Source: Apostichopus japonicus (lineage: Eukaryota; Echinodermata; Holothuroidea; Aspidochirotida; Stichopodidae). From it: 64,000 bases of DNA. The stretch spans positions 4,356,001 to 4,420,000 of the forward strand of contig NC_092576.1 in assembly GCF_037975245.1 (NCBI RefSeq), given 5' to 3'. Numbering within the stretch: position 1 is the stretch's first letter; every line of letters starts with the position of its first letter. The position numbers and the translations under genes were made by a program. The notes beneath the pieces are model-generated. The model was given only the letters and a program-made list of their open reading frames with translations. It ran no database searches and had not been told where the DNA came from. Positions 13,501-24,918 of the stretch are shown here, one piece after another.

Positions 13501-16500
13501 TTATTAGTATCGGTTTATTAATTATTAACTCCCTGTACTATAGTTGGTAAATAAACAAATCAAATAAGCCCACTATGAGCGGAAAACATATTTCAAAAAA
13601 TGAGGTATGATAACCTTTAGTAGTTTGATAGAAAATGAATCTCTATTCTCGTAAATTTCAAACGGAAATATCTGGAACAGAAACAATATGGTAACTTTCT
13701 GTTTTCCGTTTTTCGATTTCTTTTTCATTATCCATTATAAAGAGTATTACGCCGAAAGGTTATTGGGTGGGTTTCACTCTGTTTCAATCACGTTATGGAT
13801 ATATTATTGTTAAATACATCGATTTTACTCACTAAAAAGGCACTGACACACACACACACAAATTAATTAAAAGAAAACCCTTGTAATTTCCCGATTTTGT
13901 AATCCTTCTTCCTAGATGAAGACTTGTGGTTTGGTACTTTTACCGTCCATTTGGAAAACAAACTAAGTGGTGAGACATACGAAAATGTTGGATCTCTCTG
14001 TGGTAAACATGAAAGCCCGCTCTGCCCATTAAAGAAAGGAGGTAAGTCTTCAAGCATGGATTTTAAATTAATTTTAGTCTTCATTGCAACAAATTGCAAC
14101 CACTGTGTTTTTCTTTATATTATATTCATGGTTACACGACATTAAGTTTAGAACTTTGTAACGCTAAACTTTTTTTTAACGCTAAACTAATGATAATTTA
14201 AATATAAACATTTATCCATTAATTATGCTAATAAATTGTCCACACTGCATACTTATAAATTTGTGAAACTACATGACATCGTTTAGTTGACACTGAACAC
14301 CATGTAAATGTTTTGTACAAGCAATGCGTGCGTTGTTCAATTGTTGCTTGAAGTCGCTGCAAGTTTTCCTATGGAATTTTGCGGAGTATCTGAGTAACTG
14401 ACACAGTCCTGTAAAGGCTCATTTCGAACAAAACTATAGATGTAGAAATACCCCTGGACTGGCGGTATACAATATATATTACTTCATGGTGCCATCCTTT
14501 AACTGCTAAGAATCTCAGTTAGCTCTAAAAATGTCTTTGCTTTGGTGCAAAATGAGACTGAATATGTTCAATGTATTATTCATTAAGATTAGGTAATTTG
14601 TGGTACCTATTATTATATTAAAAACAATTTAAGAAGCGACGTTCACGTCTCCCAAACTAATAATCTTCTAGAAAAAAAAAATGCATTGTATTACTCGGAG
14701 AACAATAACTCCGATCTGTCAGCCCATGCCAGGCCTAATTAAATACGTTTAATCAATATAATAAATTTGTATTCCATTGTCTTTCAAAGTATTAACGTCG
14801 TACCAGAGACTTAATTTATCGGGTTCGAATATGTACATTTGTCTTGCTGCTTCCTAAATTTTTATTATCTCGTAAAATTCGACTTATCAAGTATTGCTGT
14901 AAATCTATAGGCCCAATGAGAGGATTATCCCATGCTTAGTTGACATGGAAGTGCTAACGTTTGGAGCGACAATGTTATCAAGAAAAGCTTTAAACAGCCA
15001 AATTGATCACAAAAGGTATTCTGTAACCTGCTATTTTTTAAGGTACATTGTAATTCAACGCAGATATAAAGCAAAAAATACAAGGTGGTCGTGTTGCAAC
15101 TAAAACATATCAGACATATTTAAGGGGGAAAAAAAAGATAATTAAAATTGGCAAACCTATCATATTTACTTTGTCCATTTGAGTTGTAACAAAGCAAGGG
15201 CAATCTAATGCGAATAAGTAATAAATTATTATACATGCTAATTTTTTTTTCTATTTGTGAGACGATCGAGCAACGACGTTGAGTTGTATGATCGGCTGTT
15301 ATCAGCTGTGTAAACCTTTTTATAAATCTGAGAACATCCTATATCTCACTATATCTTATTAGAATTGGAAACGCAAAAATACTAGCAGTATACTAAAGCT
15401 TAAACGTACTGTTTTAAACTTGATAGCTTTTATTAAGGGCTTACTTTTACATCTAAACTTATATTTATTTCGTGTTTATATGGCAACTCTATCATTAAGG
15501 GCTTAGCTTATGTCTTAATTTAAACTTATTTCGTTTGATAGAAACTCTATCCTTTGATAGCTTTTGTTAAGGGCTTACTTTATATCTTTACTTATATTTA
15601 TTTTGTTTTATAGAAACTCTCTCATTTCACGAGACAGCGGTGATTCCATCGACTTTTGTGGACAAGGTGTGTTCAAATTTACGTATTTGTTTTCTAAACG
15701 TATAGACAAATTCTTCATTTCGAATATTGATTATAAGAAACACCTGTGAATTCTAAGCACACTGACGTTTGCCATTTTGTGAACCTTATGTCATGTATGC
15801 CAATTGCTTAGTTCATCTACGAAGTTAAACGCATTTTGAGTTTTACATTGTTGCATTTTTAATGTTATATATTTAAAAACAATTTGGTTAGGTATAGTTA
15901 CTGAAAGACGTTGCGATGTTATCAAATGATCGAGGACTTTTGCGTATTGTGTTATATTTACAGAAGAAACTGTTAATCTTATCCGGTGGTCTGTGAAGGA
16001 AATAGTGTTTCAATCATGCCAGCAATGACAAGAACTGCGAATACGTATAATGATATGCACATATTATTACTTGGATGTGCAGACTATATATTAGGAAGGG
16101 TTATATACCGGTAATAGATAATTGAAGTATAGTCTCTTTGCGATAAGTTATCAATTCCGGGGGCCTAAATACCATTACAGAATGTGTTAGACAACGACCC
16201 AAGATTCAAATAGTTTTAAGCCTTGTAACGCGAGCAGAGCTAACAGATTATGTAGCTTTTATACAATTAAACATATATGTTATTAATGTTCCAAGGTACG
16301 ATTTCATATCAATCTTTTATAATCTTTTATATCATATATGATACAAATGCATAGGACTATTCGCAAAGGTCACCCCCTGTTCATTATAACTTTTATTTGT
16401 TATATTTTGTATTTCAGGGAATCTATTCTGGCAACATCAAAGCCTTCAATGAAGATGACGTTGTTATCATTGGGCTGTACATTTCCAACTGCAGTGTATC

Positions 16501-16504
16501 TTAG
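10529..16504 (+). CDS. ML-domain lipid-binding protein, copy B (complete, 5 exons, 157 aa)
   Basis: Exons 10529-10646, 12712-12801, 13916-14041, 15614-15666 and 16418-16504 total 474 nt, giving 157 residues plus TAG; every junction is GT-AG with matching phase. Exon 1 starts at an ATG and encodes a hydrophobic N-terminus (LNLVLLMTASVAFMF) that looks like a signal peptide, followed by DDPCEVKI with the first conserved cysteine. Exon 2 gives WADGLKLSFDPNPL, exon 3 the SLCGKHESPLCP cysteine pair, exon 4 a short IPSTF strand and exon 5 the C-terminal strands ending in NCSVS. Length and cysteine layout suit a secreted ML-domain protein (GM2 activator/NPC2/MD-2 superfamily), expected to bind a lipid or glycolipid. 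Exon 3 carries one extra codon and seven replacements relative to copy A. The exact ligand and subfamily cannot be told from sequence alone. Confidence 0.82.
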
Positions 16505-16832
16505 ACAATTTATCGGCGCACTATACCTTTTGCACTACATGCTAAGTACATTAAAAGCGAGCGTAGCTTCCAAAGCTAGATTCCGATCAATTTCAGCCTA
16601 CTTTTCCTTCAGCCTAACTTTAGCGCATTATAGTCCAGTTCTACAGTTTCTTGCAAAGTAGCTTTTACACTTGTCGTATGTTATAGAATATAATTAATTA
16701 CATGCCTTTGGTTTTAAAATGTTAATGGATTTGACGATTTTTATTTCACCATTAGGTGAAAGGAAATTAAAAGGACACAGAGTTCTGAATATATACAAGG
16801 AAAGCTACAAGAGGTGTTAATATTATGCTACT

Positions 16833-17184
16833 CAAGGGCGTAGGAACCAGGGGGCTGGGGGCGCCAGCCCCCCCCTCCCCAGTGAAAAACATGGAGGGGC
16901 GGAAGTATCATTCCGCCCCCCCCCCGCTTCGCAAGTCAAAAAACCCCTTTTTCATTTCCAAATGAGAAAAAAATCTCATTTGGAGCACCAAATTGCATCT
17001 AAGGCCAGGTGAAAATGCAAAATTATATACAAAATGGAGTGGGTGGGTTGAAGTGTGCTATATTGCACCAAATTGCATCTGAGGCCACCTGGAAATGCAA
17101 AAAAAAAACCTCCCCTTACACCCCTCCCCCAGGCCGGCCATCAGCCTTCAGCCCCCCACTCAAAAGTACCTTCCTACGCCACTG
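16833..17184. mobile_element. hAT-type MITE inserted only in duplicate copy B
   Basis: The termini are CAAGGGCGTAGGAA and TTCCTACGCCACTG, imperfect inverted repeats. It is flanked by an exact 8-bp duplication ATGCTACT (16825-16832 and 17185-17192). Copy A keeps the empty site with one ATGCTACT at 5881-5888. The interior is C/G-rich near both ends and contains an AATGAGA...TCTCATT inverted motif. The same family recurs at 24315-24675. Confidence 0.93.
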
Positions 17185-17460
17185 ATGCTACTTAAATCGC
17201 ATATTAACATGTTATCATACACAGGGAATGTATCAGTTGCGATCCTCTTCTGTGAATTTCGTAAGGAATTGTAAACGGCCAGCAGAAAAAGTTATTATTT
17301 CTCAGTGAGAACTGACTTCCGTGTTAATAAGCACAGTGTTACTATGAACAGCGTTAATATGAACATGTTAATATGAACAAGTGTTATAATATGGCAAAAA
17401 ACTGTTATATTGTTTAAGTAACATTGTTATACTATTGAGCTATAACTTGATATACAATTT

Positions 17461-17461
17461 A

Positions 17462-17518
<57 letters not shown>
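17461..17518. repeat. AT dinucleotide microsatellite (copy B allele)
   Basis: Longer counterpart of the (AT)n tract at 6134-6170, in the otherwise matching region of the duplicate. Confidence 0.9.
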
Positions 17519-17522
<4 letters not shown>

Positions 17523-20500
17523 GCTGCTAAGGACTTCCAAGTTACTCGAAGTTTACTAACTAACGACATTGTTTACTCTTTCTTAATTAATCATTTATCA
17601 AGGGGACTTTCCAGCGTTTGATGAGAGATCGTTGTCATATCGGTGCTAATGTAGGCTACGTGATATATTTGCAGATCTCTAAACTAAGCCGGGTAACACG
17701 ATTGCGTGAAACCGCGTATCAGTAGGCCCTATGCGATCACGCTTGGTGAGCTAGCTTATACAGACGCGCTTGGTGATTGACTAATTCAAACTTTCAAGGT
17801 TCTACAAAAGTGCTTTAGAAACACAATTTACGATGCTTAAAACTAATAGTCTGAGCCGAAGTTCACATTTATGTTTCAAAATATATAGCCCTTCAATAAG
17901 TTCGAAGAGCATTGTATATACTATTAGTGATTAACTCACCGTGCCGTTATGATATGCATTCAGAGACTGCAACTTGCTAAGTTAGGACAAATATGACATC
18001 AGCACGGCCCTCTGTTCATTTTGGGCGTGGCGGAAAGGGCAATTGGTAATGATTTGAACATATCGTAAAATATAATATTACGTTAGTGTTTGAGACTTGT
18101 AATAATAGTTTTCCAACCGATGGTCTGATACTTAACCTGTGAGGGTATTTTAATTTTTTCAGTTTAGTTTAAAATTTAGTATCCAATACAAATAACCAGA
18201 GATAAAATTGGTCAAATTTTAATTGGTTCTCGAAGTAGTTATGTAGCATTCATTAACGTTAACTATTTTTTTTTTGTCTTAAATAACCTTTGTACAATAA
18301 TTGGCTCAAGTACAAGTGTTTTTGTAGAACTCTTCAGCAAACAACGAAATTTCTCATTTCACATTTCGTATTAGTTTGCAAAGTAGGAAGCAAAACTTAA
18401 ATATAAGAAAGATCAACGAAGATTACTAACGTTGCAAGCACTGATCATATCTTATCGTAAACGGAAATAAAAAATACTTGTCATTATAAGCAATAGTAAT
18501 TGAATCGACACTGCTTTTAGGTTACCTATAGAGGAAAAAAAAACTTTGAGTTTTGCTGTATTCTAACCCAAATAAAATATCAAATGCAAACAATTAAATC
18601 TTTTTGTTATTTCTCGTTGTCTCCTACTCTTTAAAATCATTGTTCACGTATCACAACATGAAAAGTAACAGTCCTGATTTTTTTTTTTTTTAATTCAGAA
18701 AGAAAAACATGAATCAGAAAAAAATTTCAACACTTTCTTAATTCTGATGACTTTCGGTTAACAGGTCACGAGGTATACGTCAAAATGATACCGAAAGTTT
18801 CCACCCAGTTTGACCGGAAGCGAGTAATTCTCTTGGTAAAAACTATATTAGATACTTTCTTTTCCGTTCTTGGATAAAGTGGTACCATTTCAACATCTAA
18901 TTGAAAGCTATAATGACATCCATTGTTATGAAAGGGGGTTAATGGGACAAAAAGCTTGTTTGGTGCAACAGGTCAAAGGTCGACAAGTTCATGACACACA
19001 TTTTTACTAGAAAATGCACTTTGCGAGAATGCACTTTGCGAGAATACTTATACCAACGGATCAAAACAGTACAAAGGCAGTCTCGGTGAACGTACTGCTT
19101 ATAAATATATGTGTTCGTTTGATATTATATATTTATAGAGAACATAAGAGTATACACTTAGGGCATGTATTCTCCACGGGATAATGTTATTTTATATGAA
19201 TTAGCCCAAAAAATGTTGTTTTTCTTTATATGTAATTTTAATACGTTACGTAATCCACTTATTGCAAATTGTCCCATGGAAAACAAAAATGTCCCTTTGA
19301 ACACCGTTGCTTATTACTTGGACGAATATGTGGAGAAAAGACTTTCAAATAGGCCTACTGTTTCAATCTTCGAAATTGAGTTAGTATTAGGCCTACAATG
19401 AGCCCTAAAGAGAAAAAAATGGGGTTGACACGAGGACAAGCCTAAAGGTATGGCAAGACATAACGAAGCGTATCATGGTAAAACCTTGTTTAAAATTAAC
19501 CCATTTGACACAATTTTCTTTGTATTTCCTGCTTTTTTTTGTCCCACTAAGTTACACTGTGCTTTATAAAGGTCAACAGAAACGCTCTCGTTTGTACAAA
19601 CGAACGAAATCTTCGTACTAACAGTGATAGCTGGAACCGGACCAACCCAGTATACATGGTCAAATATTAAATGACATATGTAGCCTAACTTCCACTATGT
19701 ACCAATACAAAACTAATCAATACAAACTAATCAATAAGAGAGTGTGTATCTAGATTTCCTTTAGACCTGCAGCGCGATCATCAACCTCGAAGTACGCCAC
19801 TTTGAGAACGTTAATTCTACCGGTAGCGTTGACAGCATGATAATCTATAGCATGATAATCAATAGCACGATAATCGTAAACGTAGTAATCTATAGATAGC
19901 ATGTCCACTTATATCATAAAGGCATATATATCCCGCAGCTACGTACGTCATATATAGTGACGAATACTACTGGTAATCATGATAACATGATCATCGATAT
20001 CGTAAACATAGAAAGCCAGTTTCATTGATTGTATGTCACAAATTACATGATCACCGATAGCATATATGCAACAGCAGCATCCGCCATCAACAGTGCAACA
20101 CGATGGTCAAGCAAGTAAAATATGGAACGCCTTGTCAACGATAGCATGTTCACCAGTAGCACAGCCACTTATGGCCTGGCCCACCGATAACGAGCATGAC
20201 CATAGGTTTTTACCCGAATCTCCCGGCCTCCTGGTTTCATATTCTATTCTCCCGGTTTTTTTAATCTTTCATCACTTGCGACATTTCTGACAATAGCCAA
20301 AAGTTAGTCCTATGCTTAGTAATTCCCCACAGTAACGCTGAACAGGAAAGGCTATTCAGTGTAGTTCGCAAGAATAAGACAGAGACAATCGGTCAAGTCT
20401 CAAGCTTGATGGGACTCTATCTAGCATATACTAGCCATGAAGTCACAGTACCCAGAGTCCACTGTTCCCTGTTTCAAATGGAAGCATATATACTGAAGAA

Positions 20501-21240
20501 ACCCTGTAGAAAGCGAAGCGAGCTGCTGTAAACTGCAACAAGAAACACTGATTGGACGATTCTCTCACTGTATTGCATAAGTAGACTATACTTATTTAGG
20601 AGTATTTATATCATTTCAGTTGAAAATTACCAACCTCCCTATTTTCCACTTGTTCTCCCTATTTTTTGGCTCTGAAAAATGTTATTCTCCCTATTTTGGG
20701 GTCAAACAGGTTGACATGTCTGATATTATGACCAACGTCATCTCATGATCAATGATATATTGACCATCTGAGGCGTGTCTGTCTATAGTGTGCATCAACA
20801 CTGCATATTCTCCATCAAGGGTACCATTGTAAGTTAGGTTTAGGGTGAACATACATATGACAACCTCAAGTTCTGTCTAACGCAACAACATCTCTCAAAC
20901 ATCAACTGCAACAATACCGAGTTTTATTATGGCCGTATAATGAACTTTAAGTTTCTATTTCAATAAAAATGGTTGTGATATTGTGTTATCGCTCACCAGA
21001 CAGTGCTCTTAATGGCATAGTTCTACGGGGTTTTCCCAATGATTAAGTAAAATAATATTGAAAAAAATGTATATATACAAAGGACTAGCACAAGTCGCTT
21101 GAATAAAGCAAACAAGGCAACACGATGAATAAGCTTATGTAAGCTGTTTTAAGAGCGAGAGAGGTGATCATAAATTAAATAAAAGAATATATGTTACACT
21201 AACTATGAAGCTGTCATATCTGAGTGGATCAGAGTTATTC

Positions 21241-21799
21241 AGGGGCCCAGGGGGTCCGGACCCCCCCTGCTCTTGGCCAAAAAAAAGAGGAAAAAAAAGA
21301 GAGGTGCTTTGCATGGCTAAATTGAAGGTTCCCTGTTGTACTTAAATATCCAAGAATTTCACAATGGAAAGAGGGAAACCTACTCCCCTGCGACCCTAGG
21401 ATCACTGGCGGCCAAACCCCTCACCCTTCCAGAATCCTGGATCCGGCCCTGCATCAAACAGTGGTGACGGAACGGGAGGGGGATTGGGGGCTAAAGGCAT
21501 TATGATTTTTGTATCATCTCAACTCATCTGATATGTATTACCATATTTCATACATTGTTTTTTTCTCATCAATTGAGAAATTGCAGACATGAGATCCATA
21601 TTTTCAGGCTAGGTACATGCAGCTTAGAATACTCGGGAAGTGCCGTTTCCGGCCATCTGGGGGGGTTTGTAAAGCCAAACATTTTCTGGTACGCTCCGCG
21701 CCAACCGATGGTGGCGCTCCGCTTAGATAGTCTTACGTTCAGGCGCTGCTGGACCAGTCAGACCCCCCCCCCCCTGTCACAAATCCTGCATCCGCCCCT
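21241..21799. mobile_element. Composite or degenerate MITE region
   Basis: It begins CAGGGGCCC and ends CGCCCCTG. Internally it holds a reverse-strand copy of the roughly 110-bp core shared by other MITEs in the window (about 21616-21738, containing GCGCCAACCGATGGTGGCGC). Another terminus-like boundary (GGATCCGGCCCTG, about 21440-21452) suggests two elements side by side or nested. No clean 8-bp duplication was found. Confidence 0.55.
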
Positions 21800-22029
21800 G
21801 TTATTGTTACACAGGACGCAACTGCTAATAATTACAAGGGCATGCTAGACATCGAGAGAGGAAATAAAAAAGCAAGTAATGGAAAAGTTTGTAAACTGTT
21901 AGCAATGAATACCTTTAACTTCATTCTTGGAAGTAACTACTTTGGTTTCGATACTAGTTAATGAGCAACCAGATGCTTCTTCAACTCCCAGCGTGGCAAG
22001 TCATAGACAAGTGAATCTTCTTTATTATA

Positions 22030-22481
22030 CAGGGATGAGACTGAGCCGGGGAAAAAAATCTGAAATTTATCGATCGCCGTCCTGGGGGAGGGGTTTAAGA
22101 GGAGGGGGTGTCCCCCTCCCCTTTAGAATTTTTTTGTCAGGTAAGGAGGGCTTAAATGCAAAATGGTGGACTCTAGATGGAATTTATCATATCACGTAAC
22201 TCGCCAAAAAAGTGTGGAATTTCTGCTTGTATAATTTATCCATTAGCTTTTTTGAACCAAAAAAAGGCTTTTTTGCTTGCTTTGTGCTACTTGATTCCAC
22301 CACTGGTCAAATTCGGTGTTCCTTCCCTTCACAGTCCAGCATGTTCGGCCAAAAAAAAAATAAAAATAAAAAAATAAAAAATAATAAAAAATAATAAAAA
22401 ACGCGAATTACAAGAAAAAACGCGAAAATGAAAAAAAAAATAATCGGAAATCCGCGTTTCCGCGGAAGAGTCTCATGCCTG
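22030..22481. mobile_element. MITE with CAGGGATGAGACT-type termini
   Basis: It starts CAGGGATGAGACT and ends AGAGTCTCATGCCTG, imperfect inverted termini. The flanks share ATTATA on both sides, a possible eroded target duplication. The interior is A-rich with a CCGCGTTTCCGCGG palindromic patch near the right end. No coding capacity. Confidence 0.6.
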
Positions 22482-22804
22482 ATTATAGCAAAAAAATCAT
22501 TATTGATTTGACTTAACGTTTTTCCAAAGTCTCGAGCCAGGGATGTGTCCCCCACTAATATCTTCTTATCCTGTGTGCAGCTTATGCATGGTTGTATGTC
22601 AACTAGTTGATTCTGTTAAAAACGCTTCCCAATTGCATTGAAAATACCTTCAAAAAAAGGATGACTTCATTTAAACAACAAAAAAATATAAAAGTATATT
22701 TAGTAGGTCCCATCGATAACACTGATGATTGGTTGATTATCCTGTTCCTTTCTCACTTTATTCAATTGTAGTTTTCCCGCTGTAGAGTCAGAAAATTAAT
22801 AAAC

Positions 22805-22990
22805 ACTAGAATGAAACACTGATGAACTATTACAACTGCTGGTTACCTCTTGTAAACAGTGTTTGAATCATGTCAAAGGTCATTATACAGGTTTACATAC
22901 ACATTCATGACAATATCTCCACAAATCGCTAAGATTGAAACACTGATGAACTCTTTAAAACTGCTGGTTACCTCTTGTAAACATACTCTA
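22805..22990. repeat. Two-copy tandem repeat (about 118-bp period)
   Basis: The phrase GAAACACTGATGAACT, followed shortly by CTGCTGGTTACCTCTTGTAA, occurs twice in direct orientation about 118 bases apart. Confidence 0.7.
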
Positions 22991-24314
22991 TTTCTCACAA
23001 GATCCTCTCCACAAGGTACATGAGATGCTATATCCTGTACACAAATTCAATATAGCCATTTTGGATCGTTTGAGGCAGGATGAGACACTACTTAGTCTTG
23101 ACACTTCATAACAAAAAATGATTTCACCCTAGATTACAATATTCACAGTATTGGAAGTTATAGGCACATCTGCCTTAGGGAACGTAGCCAAATCGAGTCG
23201 GCGCCCGGCGGCGTCACAACTGCACAATGACCCCTAAACACTCTGTAGACACACACCGTGAAAAGAGCTCCCTTGCCCTGCATAAGTCCTATGCAGAATG
23301 GGAGGGGCTTAACGATATGCATGAGTAACTCTCCGAAGCAACTTGGAAGATCCTGGCACCAGCGTTGCTACGTTCTTTTGTTCTGCATACAATACACTTT
23401 ATCGTGGCAAATGTATGCCGATCTTTTGTATAGTTTATCTTTGCGCAAACGGATACCTTTCCAGTGTTTAAACACAGACTAATAATGAGAAAATTGTTTG
23501 TTTTGTTTCATTTCGATCTTCTTATTTTCATGTTCACATGTAAATTATAATAAACCCGAACGAACTTCCACCCCAGTCGCACTCACAAAGAAAACAAACA
23601 GAAAAGAAGAAGGAATAGAAAATATATGCCTACATTTGCAATACCGACCTTCTTGTGATACATTACTACCAAGTTTATACTGTAAATTGCATTTGTTTTA
23701 TTAACATTGTCTTACACAAACTTCGTTCAAAAATGCGAGACTATGCTCTGGGACCGGTTTTGCGATACGTAGTTACGTGTCAGCTAGCTGAAGACAAAAT
23801 TTACGCGTTTATACAGTACTTCAACGAAAATGCGCAAGAGACTTAACTGTATGTGAGACTCGGTATTAATTTTCCATAGATATTTAGTATCAGCGCGGCA
23901 GTGGTGCTCGTCGCGTTATTTGATTGGACAATTATATTCCGCTATACTTGGGCTATGTGTGTGAAGAATTCGACATTTTTTAAGCTAGGCCACTTAGAAA
24001 AAGTTATCGTGCAGTTGGTATACGATGTGCGTAACTTAAATATTTGCTAACATGACCACGTACAAACACAGTACGACAGGTAAAAGGCTATGACCATTAA
24101 AAAAGGAAAGGAAAACCAGTAATGTTGAGAGCAATAAGAGGAATATAATGGTTTTGTTAAAAAAAAAAATTCTTTCTACATTCAATTTTTTTTCGACTAA
24201 GTCTTAAAAAAAAACTTTTGTCTAAGTCTCCCTTATATAGTAACATAATCTGTATAGACTAAAGGCTGATATATCTTAGTTTGAAAGAAACCAGACTTTG
24301 AACATATAGCACGT

Positions 24315-24675
24315 CATGGGCGTAGGAACCGGGGGGCTGGGGGGGCGCCAGCCCCCCAGTGAAAAATGTGGAGGGGCGGAAGTATTATTCCGCCCCCCCG
24401 GTTCGCAAGTCAGAAAACCCCTTTTTCATTTCCAAATGAGAAAAAAAATCTCATTTGGAGCACCAAATTGCATCTAAGGCCAGGGGAAAATACAAAATTA
24501 AGTTTACAAAATGGAGTGGGTGTTGAAGTGTGCTATATTGCACCAAATTGCATCTGAGGCCACCTGGAAATGCAAAAAAATCCAAAGGGGGGACACCCCC
24601 TCCCCTTAGACCCCTCCCCCAGGCCGGCCATCAATCTTCAGCCCCCCCTCTCAAAAGTACCTTCCTACGCCACTG
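24315..24675. mobile_element. hAT-type MITE, same family as 16833-17184
   Basis: It starts CATGGGCGTAGGAACC and ends CTTCCTACGCCACTG. The flanks are TAGCACGT (24307-24314) and TAGTACGT (24676-24683), an 8-bp duplication with one mismatch. The internal sequence closely follows the copy at 16833-17184, so these are two members of one non-autonomous family. Confidence 0.88.
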
Positions 24676-24918
24676 TAGTACGTTCAAAATCTGCTGTGAG
24701 ATTAATGTGACTTTACTACTGATTTAATGGTTTCTGTTCAAGCATTTCTTGTTGGCAAGAGCATAATGCCGCAAGAAAGCAGAATGTTTAGGCACCCGTT
24801 TTAGAACAGAACTTACAGTACAACGCATTTGAACCTAAATAAATTCAGGGAATGTGCTCAACAGGAGTTGACACGTTTTAGCATTCTGAGAACGAGCACT
24901 ATACTTCAAATAATAAGC

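Larger units (their letters stand above)
10955..20376 (+). repeat. Tandem segmental duplication, copy B
   Basis: This is the second copy of the block at 1-9331, in direct orientation. If the duplication is head-to-tail, its true left end is near 9332, and 9332-10954 matches sequence just left of the window, giving a unit of about 11 kb. It carries the complete ML-domain gene. The offset between copies drifts from 10954 at the left to 11045 at the right because of insertions and small indels. Confidence 0.93.
20377..24314. other. Gene-poor region with transposon remnants
   Basis: No exon with protein homology was recognised on either strand. The region contains degraded MITE-like segments at 21241-21799 and 22030-22481, a two-copy tandem repeat near 22800-22990, and AT-rich unique-looking sequence. 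Short open frames here are not supported by homology or splice context. Confidence 0.55.
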
